A DNA stretch of 64,000 bases, taken from assembly GCA_965221135.1 (NCBI GenBank), contig CBDCRZ010000103.1, positions 248,001 through 312,000 on the forward strand. Direction: 5' to 3'. The first letter of the stretch is position 1. Every line of letters begins with the position of its first letter. The notes under the pieces were generated by a model. The model had not been told where the DNA came from, ran no database searches, and saw nothing but the letters and a program-made list of their open reading frames with translations. This document shows positions 18,716 through 27,668 of this stretch, one piece after another. Source of the stretch: Sansalvadorimonas sp965221135 (GTDB lineage Bacteria; Pseudomonadota; Gammaproteobacteria; Pseudomonadales; Endozoicomonadaceae). Both the position numbers and the translations under genes were made by a program.

Positions 18716-19251
18716 TATTGGGCAGCCTCCTGCTTGATCGCGGCAATATGAGGCTCGAAGATCTCTTTCCAGACTTTCGGGTTGATATCACCCTCGTGCT
18801 TGAAACGGATTATGCCTTTGGCATCGACGATAAACGTCTCAGGTGCACCACGTACACCCAGGTCAATACCCAGAAAGCCTTTGGCATCCACAAACACAGC
18901 TTTGTATGGGTCACCCAGCTGCTTCAGCCACTTGATGGCCTTGTCGTCTTCGTCCTTGTAGTTCATGCCAAAAATAACCACGCCCTGCTCTGCCAGCTCG
19001 GTCAGATAAGGGTGTTCAACATAACAGGTAGGGCACCAGGTGCCCCAGACATTGACCAGAGAGATCTGACCTTTCAAAGCGTCTTCGGTTATCACCTCAC
19101 CAGGCTCACCCAGCGATGGTAAAGAGAACGCCGGGAATGGCTTGGAGATCAGGGCCGAAGGCACCTGATCATCCAGAGACAGACCGCGGAAAAATACAAC
19201 GCCCAGCGCCAGCAGCGCCAACAGCGGTAAAAACATTAATGCACGCTTCAT
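18715..19251 (-). CDS. ccmG: Thiol:disulfide interchange protein DsbE (CcmG)
   Basis: A membrane-anchored periplasmic thioredoxin that keeps apocytochrome c cysteines reduced. The 178-residue product has an N-terminal membrane helix (ALMFLPLLALLALGVVFF) and the active site WGTWCPTCYVEHP with cysteines at 73 and 76. The acidic-residue-containing GVRGAPETFIVDAKG segment, with its cis-proline, is typical for CcmG. It is 13 bases downstream of ccmF. Confidence 0.95.
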   Translation of the reverse strand: MKRALMFLPLLALLALGVVFFRGLSLDDQVPSALISKPFPAFSLPSLGEPGEVITEDALKGQISLVNVWGTWCPTCYVEHPYLTELAEQGVVIFGMNYKDEDDKAIKWLKQLGDPYKAVFVDAKGFLGIDLGVRGAPETFIVDAKGIIRFKHEGDINPKVWKEIFEPHIAAIKQEAAQ

Positions 19252-19264
19252 GGTTCCCTCCGGC

Positions 19265-21244
19265 TTACGCTAACGCGGCTTGTTTTTTCCCAGACGCGCC
19301 CGCTTTTCCTTTGCGAGGCATCCGGTAACGACGGTCAAGAATAGCCAGCAGGCCACCTATTCCCATAAAGATGGAACCCAGCCAGATCCAGCGTACATAC
19401 GCCTTAATCTGCAGACGTACCGCCCAGGCGCCATCACCCAGGTCTTCACCCAGTGCGATATACAGATCACGGAACAGGCCCGCGTCAATCGCCGCATCAG
19501 TCATGATGTTACCGCCGACATTGTAGGCACGCTTCTCAGGGTGCATGACAGTCACTTCACGGTCACCCTTGTAAACCCTGATAGTACCGTAATCTGCGAG
19601 ATAGTTCGGTCCAGGCTGTTTGGCTACGCCGTCAAAGCGGAAGCTGTATTCACCCAGTTCGACCTGATCACCCGGTTCCATACGCAGGTCACGTTCCTGG
19701 GTGTACAGAGACACCATCAGAACACCGACCATGGAAACAGCAAGACCAAGGTGCGCACAGTGCATACCCCAGACACTCAGAGGCACCGACTTCAAACCAT
19801 CCTTCAAAGAGGCTTTGTTACGGCAGCGGATGCGAATCGACTGAATAGTCGCCAGCAACACCCAGAACACCAGCGCCATGGTAATGAACACCCGAATGGA
19901 GAAACTGTCGTTGTAGACAAAAGTCATCACCAGGCCGAGACCAAGGGAGACAACCAATGCCCAACGCAGTTGCTGCACCAGATAACCTACGACACCCGCC
20001 TTCCAGCGTGACACCACACCAAAGCCAAGAGCTGCAGCGAGCACCAGTGTCATTGGTACAAAGAAAGCATTAAAGAACGGAGGGCCCACAGAAATTTTAC
20101 CGAGGCCAAGGGCATCGATAAACAACGGATACAGTGTACCCAGCAGCACCATGGAGCATGCGCTCACCAGAATCACATTATTCACCAGCAGGAAGGTTTC
20201 GAGCGACAGGGGTTCAAACCCTCTGCGACTTTTCACCATCGGAGCCCTCAGGGCAAACAACAACAGGGAGCTACCCACCACCACTATCAGGAACGCCAGA
20301 ATAAACGCACCACGGGCCGGATCAGAGGCAAACGCGTGAACCGAGGTCAGAACACCGGAACGCACAAGGAATGTACCCAGCAGACTCAGGGAGAACGCAC
20401 TGATTGCCAGCAGAACTGTCCAGTTCTTGAACATACCCCGTTTCTCCGACACGGCCAGAGAGTGAATCAAGGCCGTACCCATTAACCAGGGCATCAGAGA
20501 AGCATTTTCAACAGGATCCCAGAACCACCAGCCACCCCAGCCAAGTTCATAGTAAGCCCACCAGCTACCCAGGGAGATACCCAGTGTCATAAACACCCAG
20601 GCAACCGTTGTCCATGGGCGACTCCAACGTGCCCAGGCCGCATCCAGACGACCACCGAGCAGTGCCGCAATCGCAAAGGCAAAGGCAACAGAGAAACCTA
20701 CATAACCCATGTAGAGCATGGGCGGATGCACGATCAGGCCAAAATCCTGCAACAGCGGATTCAAGTCAGCGCCGTCAGCCGGCGAATAAGGCAGCAGGCG
20801 CAGGAAAGGGTTGGAAGTCAGCAGGGTAAACAGCTGGAAGCCAATGCTCACCAGACCCATCACCGACAGCACCCGCGCCAGAACAATACGAGGCAGGCCT
20901 TTGGAGAAAACCGCTACGGCAAAGGTCCAGCCACAGAGAATCAGAGCCCACAGCAGCAAAGAACCTTCGTGACCACCCCAGACAGCACTCACCTTATAAG
21001 CCAGTGGCAACTGTGTATTGGAGTTACCGGCAACATACTTTACCGAAAAGTCATCGGTGACAAAGGCATTCACCAGCACCAGGAACGACAACAGCATAAA
21101 CAGGAACTGGCCAGCCGCCAGAGGGCGGGCCAAAGCCTGCCAGTTGCGCTGACCGTTAAAGGTACCGGCCAGAGGCACAACACCCAGAAGTATTGCCATA
21201 CAGAGTGACAATATCAGGGCAAATAAACCAAGCTCTGGAATCAT
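19265..21244 (-). CDS. ccmF: Heme lyase subunit CcmF
   Basis: CcmF, with CcmH and CcmI, attaches heme covalently to apocytochrome c on the periplasmic side. The 659-residue product is strongly hydrophobic with many membrane helices. It carries the tryptophan-rich heme-handling motif WGGWWFWDPVENASLMPW (about 235-255), plus periplasmic histidines such as those in VWGGHEGS and IVHPPMLYMGYVG. Its start overlaps the ccmE stop by four bases. Length and motif order agree with the family. Confidence 0.96.
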   Translation of the reverse strand: MIPELGLFALILSLCMAILLGVVPLAGTFNGQRNWQALARPLAAGQFLFMLLSFLVLVNAFVTDDFSVKYVAGNSNTQLPLAYKVSAVWGGHEGSLLLWALILCGWTFAVAVFSKGLPRIVLARVLSVMGLVSIGFQLFTLLTSNPFLRLLPYSPADGADLNPLLQDFGLIVHPPMLYMGYVGFSVAFAFAIAALLGGRLDAAWARWSRPWTTVAWVFMTLGISLGSWWAYYELGWGGWWFWDPVENASLMPWLMGTALIHSLAVSEKRGMFKNWTVLLAISAFSLSLLGTFLVRSGVLTSVHAFASDPARGAFILAFLIVVVGSSLLLFALRAPMVKSRRGFEPLSLETFLLVNNVILVSACSMVLLGTLYPLFIDALGLGKISVGPPFFNAFFVPMTLVLAAALGFGVVSRWKAGVVGYLVQQLRWALVVSLGLGLVMTFVYNDSFSIRVFITMALVFWVLLATIQSIRIRCRNKASLKDGLKSVPLSVWGMHCAHLGLAVSMVGVLMVSLYTQERDLRMEPGDQVELGEYSFRFDGVAKQPGPNYLADYGTIRVYKGDREVTVMHPEKRAYNVGGNIMTDAAIDAGLFRDLYIALGEDLGDGAWAVRLQIKAYVRWIWLGSIFMGIGGLLAILDRRYRMPRKGKAGASGKKQAALA

Positions 21245-21789
21245 TCAGACGTCTCCTTCGCGGAGGAGTCGCCATAGCCTTTGTGCTCGTAGCCCACATT
21301 GTCATAATCCCTGGCGTCATGACTCTTGGCATCATAACCGCCACTCTCGCCGGACTGTTTACCAGGGTGAGCATTATCGATAGCTTCCTGAACTTCAGGA
21401 GGCATATAGGTTTCATCGTGTTTGGCCAACACTTCAGAAGCGTGGAACTCATTGTTCGCGTCAAGCTCACCCATGGCCACAATGCCCTGCCCTTCACGGA
21501 ACAGGTCAGGCAGGATGCCCTCATAGTGCACAGTAATAACACCTTCACCATCAGTGATACCAAACGCCACTTTCAGACTTTTCGGGTCACGTTTCACAGA
21601 ACCTTCTACAACCAGGCCACCACCACGAACACGGGTGTCGATAGGCGCTTCACCGGCCTGCATCTGGGCGGGAGAGAAATAGAGATTAATATTTTCCTGT
21701 AGAGCCGTCAGGGTCAGTCCGACAACCACACCTGCACCGCAGAGCAGGAACATCAATAACATCAAGCGTTGTTTGCGAATGGCTTTCAT
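21241..21789 (-). CDS. ccmE: Heme chaperone CcmE
   Basis: CcmE binds heme covalently through a histidine and carries it to CcmF. The 182-residue product has one N-terminal membrane helix (LMLLMFLLCGAGVVVGLTL), an OB-fold domain and the heme-binding histidine in LAKHDETYMPPEV, near residue 124, with tyrosine four residues on. The last ~45 residues are a Gly/Ser/His/Asp-rich flexible tail, longer than in E. coli. It overlaps ccmD by four bases and ccmF by four bases. Confidence 0.95.
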   Translation of the reverse strand: MKAIRKQRLMLLMFLLCGAGVVVGLTLTALQENINLYFSPAQMQAGEAPIDTRVRGGGLVVEGSVKRDPKSLKVAFGITDGEGVITVHYEGILPDLFREGQGIVAMGELDANNEFHASEVLAKHDETYMPPEVQEAIDNAHPGKQSGESGGYDAKSHDARDYDNVGYEHKGYGDSSAKETSE

Positions 21790-21992
21790 GCCTGTTCTCC
21801 CTGGGATGATTGTTGACGTTGCAGCTGCTCTCGATAAATCCGGCGTCGGACGTCAGCCGCGACCTTGCGGCTGTTCAATATCGGTGCAACAAGATTCCAT
21901 CCCAGTACCAGCAGCCCTATTCCATAGGCTGCCCAGACGTAAGCTCCGTGGCCATCCATCGACACCAGAGCATCAAAACTTTCAAAATACAT
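21786..21992 (-). CDS. ccmD: Heme exporter protein CcmD
   Basis: A 68-residue one-helix membrane protein needed to release holo-CcmE from the CcmABC complex. The sequence has the usual tail order: a short N-terminus with DGHGAYVWAAYGIGLLVLG as the membrane stretch, then a charged cytoplasmic end (RRRIYREQLQRQQ). Position between ccmC (directly adjoining) and ccmE (four-base overlap) secures the call. Confidence 0.9.
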   Translation of the reverse strand: MYFESFDALVSMDGHGAYVWAAYGIGLLVLGWNLVAPILNSRKVAADVRRRIYREQLQRQQSSQGEQA

Positions 21993-22736
21993 TCAGGAAC
22001 CCGCCCCCAACAGACTACGTACCCAGGAAGTTCTTTGTTCCCGGTGTATGATCTCCGCCCGTAGTCGAATCAGGAAAACGAACAGGCAGAACAGATAAAT
22101 TCCAGCAATTGATATCAGGAGAGGGATCAACATCTCTGGCGCCATAGAGGACTTTTCAGTCACCTTGATGGTGGTACCCTGGTGCAGCGTATTCCACCAC
22201 TCGACCGAGTACTTGATAATGGGAATATTCACCACACCCACCATGGCCAGAATGGCGCAGGCACGGTTGCCATTATCACGACTGTCGATAGCTTCACGCA
22301 GGGCAATCAGGCCCAGATAAAGAAACAGCAGAATAAGCATGGAGGTCAGACGGGCATCCCACTCCCACCAGGTACCCCAGGTTGGCTTACCCCAGATGGA
22401 ACCCGTGATCAGCGCCAGCGCACAAAAAGATGCGCCAATAGGAGCCAGGCAGGCAGCAGCCATATCAGCCAGTTTGATTTTCCAGATATAACCAATGCCA
22501 GCAATAATCGCCATATTGACGTAAATCGTCATGGCAAGAGAGGCCGAAGGTACATGCAGAAAGATAATGCGATAGCTGTTTCCCTGCAGGTAATCCGGCG
22601 GGCTAAACAGCAAACCCCAGGTTAAACCGGTCGCCACCAGTCCCAGAGCAATAATGCCGATCCAGGGGAGACACAAACCACTGAAGTTATAAAACCACTT
22701 GGGCGATGTCATCCGATGAAAATAAGTCCACTTCAT
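21993..22736 (-). CDS. ccmC: Heme transporter/handling protein CcmC
   Basis: CcmC delivers heme to CcmE. The 247-residue product has six predicted membrane helices and the WWD signature WGTWWEWDARLTSMLI (about 125-140), with conserved histidines in FLHVPSAS and TLHQGTT flanking it. The gene is separated from ccmB by 144 bases, unusually loose for this otherwise overlapping cluster, so a second promoter in that gap is possible. Confidence 0.95.
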   Translation of the reverse strand: MKWTYFHRMTSPKWFYNFSGLCLPWIGIIALGLVATGLTWGLLFSPPDYLQGNSYRIIFLHVPSASLAMTIYVNMAIIAGIGYIWKIKLADMAAACLAPIGASFCALALITGSIWGKPTWGTWWEWDARLTSMLILLFLYLGLIALREAIDSRDNGNRACAILAMVGVVNIPIIKYSVEWWNTLHQGTTIKVTEKSSMAPEMLIPLLISIAGIYLFCLFVFLIRLRAEIIHREQRTSWVRSLLGAGS

Positions 22737-22880
22737 AACGTATGAGCCAGCCTTCTTCTAATAATCGTTTTTGTCACTATGTCATCACACGTAGTACCGG
22801 CACTATACGCCAGTGAGCTGTATGACGAAATTCCCAAAAGTGTATTAATGTGTACACCCACTCTTATCACACACCTGCTT

Positions 22881-23576
22881 TTAGCCACTGACACTCACCC
22901 GTAATGAGGCAGAAATCGCCAGAGGAGCAAAGGTCACACCCATTGCCAGAAGTACTCCCTGCCAGAGCAAATGTGGCGTCCAGGGCATGTTATGAATGGC
23001 TGCATCCACAGCACCTGTCCCCAGAATCAGAACCGGAATATACAGAGGCAGCGTCAGTAGAGAGAGAAGCACCCCCCCCTTACGTAATCCCACGGTCAGC
23101 CCCGCACCTATCGCCCCCACCAGACTCAGCAGCGGCGTCCCTATCAACAGAGTGATAGCCACAGCGGGTATGGCTTCAGCGGGCAGACTGAACATCACGG
23201 CCAGCACTGGCGACAGCAAAGTAATGGGCAACCCGGTCACCAGCCAGTGCGAAAACACCTTGGCCATGGCCGTAAGCCAGAGAGGCTGGGGAGCCAGCAT
23301 AATCTGCTCAAGAGAACCATCTTCAAAATCGGAACGGAACATACTGTCCATGGCCAAAAGGTTGGCCAGCAGAGCTGACACCCAGATCACACCACCGCCC
23401 ATAATCTGCAGGGTATTCTTGTCAGGCCCTACACCTAACGGGAAGAGAGATGCCACCAGCACAAAAAACACCAGCGGGTTAAATAAATCACCACGGTTAC
23501 GCAGCGCCAGACGAAGGTCTCGCCTGAGCACCACCATAAAACCTGTGCCTAAGCCTGTACCGACAACGGAACTCAT
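22881..23576 (-). CDS. ccmB: Heme exporter protein CcmB
   Basis: The membrane subunit of the CcmAB ABC transporter whose ATPase activity frees heme-loaded CcmE from CcmC. The 231-residue product has about six membrane helices and typical CcmB motifs, including the VLRRDLRLALRNRGDLFNPLVFF start and LFRSDFEDGSLEQIMLAP. Its start overlaps the ccmA stop by four bases. Confidence 0.94.
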   Translation of the reverse strand: MSSVVGTGLGTGFMVVLRRDLRLALRNRGDLFNPLVFFVLVASLFPLGVGPDKNTLQIMGGGVIWVSALLANLLAMDSMFRSDFEDGSLEQIMLAPQPLWLTAMAKVFSHWLVTGLPITLLSPVLAVMFSLPAEAIPAVAITLLIGTPLLSLVGAIGAGLTVGLRKGGVLLSLLTLPLYIPVLILGTGAVDAAIHNMPWTPHLLWQGVLLAMGVTFAPLAISASLRVSVSG

Positions 23577-24208
23577 AAAGCACCTCCCAGAGTCAGCTGG
23601 CGAAAGCCGGAATAGTCGATCAACATTTCATGATGGGTCGTCATCATCACCATGCCGCCTTTACTGGCATGATCAATCAGCGTCTGTTCCAGTTCCGCAA
23701 CACCCTGCCTGTCGATAGCGGTAAATGGCTCATCCAGAATCCATAGCGGTTGCTGACTGAGAAACAGGCGCGCCAAAGCGACACGACGATTCTGTCCGGC
23801 GGAGAGCTGATAACAGGGGATATCTTCATAACCGGACAGCTGGACGCGACCAAGGGCTTCCCAGAGAGCCGTTCTATCGACGGACTGATGCAGCCCCATG
23901 GCCCAGGACAGATTTTCTTCTGCCGTAAGCACAGACTTCACACCCGGGTTATGACCCATATAGAGAAGAGATGACTGAAACGCAGGACGATCATCATCCA
24001 CCGGCTGACCATCCCAGTGAATATCACCGTGATAATCCAGAGAGAGACCGGCAATAATGCGCATCAAAGTCGTTTTTCCGGAACCGTTAGGTCCAGAGAT
24101 CTGCAGAATCTCACCGGGAGAAAGAGTAAACGCCAGAGACTCGAAGAGTCGGCGTTCATCACGCTCGCAGGTTAGATTAGAAACAGTTAGAGAAGATTGA
24201 TGCAACAA
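23573..24208 (-). CDS. ccmA: Heme exporter ATP-binding protein CcmA
   Basis: The ATPase of the CcmAB transporter. The 211-residue product has Walker A GPNGSGKTT (about 40-48), the signature LSAGQNRRVALARL, in which the usual second G of LSGGQ is replaced, and Walker B LWILDEPFTAID. LSAGQ is typical of CcmA. It is the first gene of the ccm cluster; 226 bases separate it from the rhodanese-like gene upstream. Confidence 0.95.
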   Translation of the reverse strand: MLHQSSLTVSNLTCERDERRLFESLAFTLSPGEILQISGPNGSGKTTLMRIIAGLSLDYHGDIHWDGQPVDDDRPAFQSSLLYMGHNPGVKSVLTAEENLSWAMGLHQSVDRTALWEALGRVQLSGYEDIPCYQLSAGQNRRVALARLFLSQQPLWILDEPFTAIDRQGVAELEQTLIDHASKGGMVMMTTHHEMLIDYSGFRQLTLGGAL

Positions 24209-24434
24209 ACCGTATTTCCGGATCGAATAAAAACCACGACACTATATTACGGTTTAACGATTTTTTGCAGAGTGCATCACACGCTTTTTCCGACACAAGA
24301 CACACTTCAGAGAAGAAAAAAAGATTTCTATTGACCTAAAACAGTATAAAAGCGCCCCCTTCATCGACTGAGCTGTTCTATTTCGGCCACTGCGAGACAA
24401 AACAGGCTTACAAAACAGGCTCAAAAAAAAGTAA

Positions 24435-24980
24435 TCACTCTGACTTATCTATTGGAACAATAGTGCCTCTCGAAACAACAGGATCTTCACCCTTGAAAGC
24501 AACCGGATAATCTTCAGCCAGCCATGAAAAATAGCCATCCCGATAAAAATACACACGGGTATAACCCCAGAGCAAAGCCATACGGACAGCGATAGCACTT
24601 CGATAAGTGTGAGGACCATTACCATAAAGCACCAATGGCGCATCACGCTCAATAAAACCCTCATGGCGCAGCAAACTAAATGTTGTACGCAGGGCAAAAT
24701 GCCTTGAGTCAGTAATATGCCCAAAATTCCAGATAGAGCGCGGCCGGACATCCACAAACAGCGCCCCGGTTTCATACAGCACTTTGGCTGCTGCTGTATC
24801 AACTGTTTCAGCGCCCTCGATATGCAAAGGCGCTTCACTCCCCGCTGATGCTTGGGCCTGAGCTTTGAGCTGGGCTTGCGCCTTAGCCGAACTGGCACCC
24901 AGAGTCATCCCCAGCAGAGCAAGACAACCGATCAGCATAAGACCGGCCATCTGAGCTTTGTGCCTGACAGCATGTTTCAT
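24435..24980 (-). CDS. Exported rhodanese-fold protein lacking the catalytic cysteine
   Basis: A 181-residue protein with a signal peptide (hydrophobic AGLMLIGCLALLGMTLG) and a rhodanese-like domain at about 65-165, including LFVDVRPRSIWNFGHI and VYFYRDGYFSWLAEDYPV. The position where active rhodaneses have cysteine reads LVLYGNGPHTYRS: glycine takes its place, so sulfur transfer is unlikely. Such domains can serve as binding modules. It sits between fliA and ccmA on the same strand; a periplasmic role near cytochrome c maturation is possible, but only position supports it. Confidence 0.8.
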   Translation of the reverse strand: MKHAVRHKAQMAGLMLIGCLALLGMTLGASSAKAQAQLKAQAQASAGSEAPLHIEGAETVDTAAAKVLYETGALFVDVRPRSIWNFGHITDSRHFALRTTFSLLRHEGFIERDAPLVLYGNGPHTYRSAIAVRMALLWGYTRVYFYRDGYFSWLAEDYPVAFKGEDPVVSRGTIVPIDKSE

Positions 24981-25013
24981 TATGACCTCCCTGTCATAGC
25001 TAAAAACACTGAC

Positions 25014-25859
25014 CTATTTCCAGCTCTGTAGACGACCACGGAGACGTAAAGCAGCCTGACTGTGGATCTGGCTGACCCGGGATTCACTCACCCCCAGAAT
25101 CTTGCCAATTTCTTTCAGGTTTAACTCCTTGTCGTAGTAAAGCGTCAGTACCATCTGTTCACGCTCAGGCAGAGACTTGATTGCGTTAATCAGGGCGTTA
25201 CGGAACTTTTCATCCTGAAGATCTGCATCCGGAGTACGACCATCACCAGAACGCTGCAGACGAGACTCTTCACTGTCGAACATATCTTCAAAGCTGAACA
25301 GGCGGCAGCCTTTCAGGTCTTTGACCATGTTGAAGTAGTCATTCAGGGGAACATCCAGTTCGGCAGCCACTTCTGCATCACGGGCATCACGACCCAGACG
25401 GGCTTCAACAGTCTGCACCGCTTCATTCACCCGCCGAGAGTTCCTGTAAACAGAACGCGGACCCCAGTCTCCTCGACGAATTTCATCAAGCATTGCACCA
25501 CGGATACGAATACCGGCAAAGGTTTCAAAACTCGCACCTTTATCAGCATCATATTTACCGGCTGCTTCCAGCAGACCGAGCATGCCTGCCTGAATCAAAT
25601 CATCGACCTGAACACTGGAAGGCATTCTGGCGGACAAGTGACGGGCAATCCGTTTCACCAGGTTGCCGTGCTTTTCTACCATTTCCACCTGATAGAGGTG
25701 CAACTCATGGGGTGTACGCTTTTTCGCGACCTTCTCAGTCTTTTCTACTGCGTCAGCCCTTTCTGCTCTTTCAACAACGGCTGTGGCTTCAACCTTCTGT
25801 TCCGGTTTACGGCCTTTATCACTGCTACTGTCACTGGGGTTATGTACTAGAGCTTCCAT
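25014..25859 (-). CDS. fliA: Flagellar sigma factor FliA (sigma-28)
   Basis: FliA directs RNA polymerase to late flagellar and chemotaxis promoters. The 281-residue product has region 2 (HGNLVKRIARHLSARMP, VDDLIQAGMLGLLEAAGKYD), the FETFAGIRIRGAMLDEIRRGDWGPRS stretch in two parts characteristic of sigma-28, and region 4 (LPEREQMVLTLYYDKELNLKEI, VSESRVSQIHSQA). About 40 extra charged residues precede the conserved part. It starts two bases after fleN, so the two are surely co-transcribed. No flagellin, motor or anti-sigma gene (flgM) is nearby. Confidence 0.95.
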   Translation of the reverse strand: MEALVHNPSDSSSDKGRKPEQKVEATAVVERAERADAVEKTEKVAKKRTPHELHLYQVEMVEKHGNLVKRIARHLSARMPSSVQVDDLIQAGMLGLLEAAGKYDADKGASFETFAGIRIRGAMLDEIRRGDWGPRSVYRNSRRVNEAVQTVEARLGRDARDAEVAAELDVPLNDYFNMVKDLKGCRLFSFEDMFDSEESRLQRSGDGRTPDADLQDEKFRNALINAIKSLPEREQMVLTLYYDKELNLKEIGKILGVSESRVSQIHSQAALRLRGRLQSWK

Positions 25860-25861
25860 GC

Positions 25862-26680
25862 TTACAGGCCTCCCGCGCCGACAGTTTGTTCAAGAAAAAA
25901 CGTCATGCCACCGGTGGCCGGTGTACTTAAGCGACGGCGATCCAATGTTTCAGCCAACATCTGAAGGGAACGGGCCGCACGAGAATCAGGACGGCTTTCA
26001 AGAAGTGTCTGGAAACCCAGGCTGTCCTTAGCCATATCAATATCAAAAGGAATCTGTCCACAGTGACGGATCACAAGATCCTGTTCGAAATCGAGACGTT
26101 CCTGCAGAGCCTCAACAAGAGCATGCCCTTCACGCTGACGACGAGTCATATTCGTCACAATGCCAAACTGCTGAACACCACACTGACGACGCAGCGCCTT
26201 GATATAGTCAGCCGCATCCGCCTGAGCCAAAGGATCAGGTGTTAATACAATCAACACCTCTCCGGCGGCCTGAATAAGATTCAGGTCTGAAGGAGACAGC
26301 CCACCCGTGGTATCCATTAACAGGTAATCAATATCACCGGAGAGTTCATCAACAGCATTAATCAATCCGGATATACGACCACTGCCCATCTCTGCCATAT
26401 CAGGATTACTGCGACTGCCGGGAATAATGCGAATTCCTCCAGGGCCCTCAACCATGACGTCCTTCACACCACACTCACCTGACAGCACATTGGCAATCGT
26501 GCGCAGCGGGTGAACACCTGCCATCAATTCAATATTCGCCAGACCGAAGTCGGCATCCAGAATCGCCACACGCCTGTCCATTCGAGACAAGGCTTCGGCG
26601 AGATTCAGTGTTAGAAAGCTCTTTCCAACACCACCCTTGCCGCTGGCAAGGGCAATAACTCTTGCGGGCTTCACGTCCAT
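25862..26680 (-). CDS. fleN: Flagellar number regulator FleN (FlhG), MinD-like ATPase
   Basis: FleN restrains FleQ and limits flagellar number. The 272-residue product has the deviant Walker A KGGVGKS near the N-terminus (ALASGKGGVGKSFLTLNLAE), switch motif AILDADFGLANIELMAGV and LLMDTTGGLSPSDLNLI, all MinD-type. The family usually lies directly behind flhF; flhF is missing here and the upstream 505 bases contain no gene. It is followed by fliA after two bases. Confidence 0.93.
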   Translation of the reverse strand: MDVKPARVIALASGKGGVGKSFLTLNLAEALSRMDRRVAILDADFGLANIELMAGVHPLRTIANVLSGECGVKDVMVEGPGGIRIIPGSRSNPDMAEMGSGRISGLINAVDELSGDIDYLLMDTTGGLSPSDLNLIQAAGEVLIVLTPDPLAQADAADYIKALRRQCGVQQFGIVTNMTRRQREGHALVEALQERLDFEQDLVIRHCGQIPFDIDMAKDSLGFQTLLESRPDSRAARSLQMLAETLDRRRLSTPATGGMTFFLEQTVGAGGL

Positions 26681-27111
26681 AATCCTTTACGGTTCGCTCT
26701 ATAGCTGAAGGAAAACACCATCCTTGGCGTCTAACCCTGATATTGCAGTGAACGTGCCAACTTGGAATTTTTTTTAATAAAAACACCAATAAAAAGTTAA
26801 CTCGTTGTTTTTTAATAACTTTTAAAATTACACCTACAAGCCCAAAGTCGCTTAACAACGGCTGAAAACTTTAATTAACCTCTGATCTTTGACGTGTCAA
26901 AGCAGCGCCGCCAGTTTCCTGCCGAAGTTTATTTTCCAAAATCAGTAGTCATCACTTAATAAACGTCAGAAGACAGACACATAGGACGCTGCCACCAAAA
27001 ACAGTCATTTCCAGATTATAAAAACCTGTCATAAGCACACCGTACTTAGGTAAGCGACAACGGGAGACCTTCGCAGGAGAGCAGCGAAAACAGCCTTAAA
27101 TCAGCAAAGGC
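26681..27111. other. Gene-free gap between fliO terminator and fleN
   Basis: Where other gammaproteobacteria with this order carry fliPQR, flhB, flhA and flhF (several kilobases), only about 430 bases remain here. The stretch is AT-rich near 26760-26880. I find no remnant of the missing genes by eye, and the one 109-codon minus frame (26529-26858) overlaps fleN out of frame and is not credible. It must hold the fleN-fliA promoter; I cannot fix its position. Confidence 0.6.
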
Positions 27112-27146
27112 AAAAAACCGACAGCGATTAAAATCGCTATCGGTTT
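27112..27146 (-). terminator. Rho-independent terminator after fliO
   Basis: A 14-bp stem with one mismatch (AAACCGACAGCGAT, 27115-27128, with 27133-27146) and a four-base loop, followed on the minus strand by six T residues (27117-27112). It ends the fleQ-fliO transcript 40 bases past the fliO stop and separates it from fleN-fliA. Confidence 0.85.
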
Positions 27147-27185
27147 CTGCAAAAAAGAGGATACCAGGGAGGAAAAGGAAAGGGC

Positions 27186-27668
27186 TTACTCGCCTTTTAA
27201 CAGGCTCCGAAACCGGCGAGCAGGGTTTTTCTCTTTATCGGGAGTCACATCCGGCAACAGCTGATCATAGTCACCCAGCAAAACAATCTTTCCGGGAGAG
27301 ACTCCCAGCAATAACTGACGATCACCTGCCTGAATCACCACGGCACGATCACGCCCCCCCAAAGACAACACGGCTTTGGTTTGCAGACCACCCAGCCCCG
27401 GCGCCAAACCCGGCTGCCAGCGCTTCAGCCACCAGGCACAGCCAAACAATAAGCCAATAACCAGCAGAAAAGAGAGAAGCATCCGCCCCAGATCCATAAA
27501 GGTTGGAGTCGCGTCGGGTTCCACTGCATTGGAGACTTGATCACTGTTTTCAATGATGGCGGCTGTCTCCATACCAGCCTCCGCCCCAAACACCAGAGCG
27601 GAAGACAGTACAGAAAAGCCGATCAGAGAGACTTTAAGAAGACGAGGAAGAACTATCTGCCTGTTCAT
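27186..27668 (-). CDS. fliO: Flagellar export apparatus protein FliO
   Basis: FliO assists assembly of the FliP pore in the flagellar type III secretion system. The 160-residue product has an N-terminal signal-like helix, a membrane helix (LGRMLLSFLLVIGLLFGCAWWLKRW, about 58-80 in two parts) and the small cytoplasmic domain with the FliO hallmark AVVIQAGDRQLLLGVSPGKIVLL. The ATG at 27668 lies inside the fleQ reading frame, overlapping it by 35 bases, suggesting coupling. Its normal partners fliM, fliN (before) and fliP, fliQ, fliR (after) are not here. Confidence 0.88.
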   Translation of the reverse strand: MNRQIVLPRLLKVSLIGFSVLSSALVFGAEAGMETAAIIENSDQVSNAVEPDATPTFMDLGRMLLSFLLVIGLLFGCAWWLKRWQPGLAPGLGGLQTKAVLSLGGRDRAVVIQAGDRQLLLGVSPGKIVLLGDYDQLLPDVTPDKEKNPARRFRSLLKGE

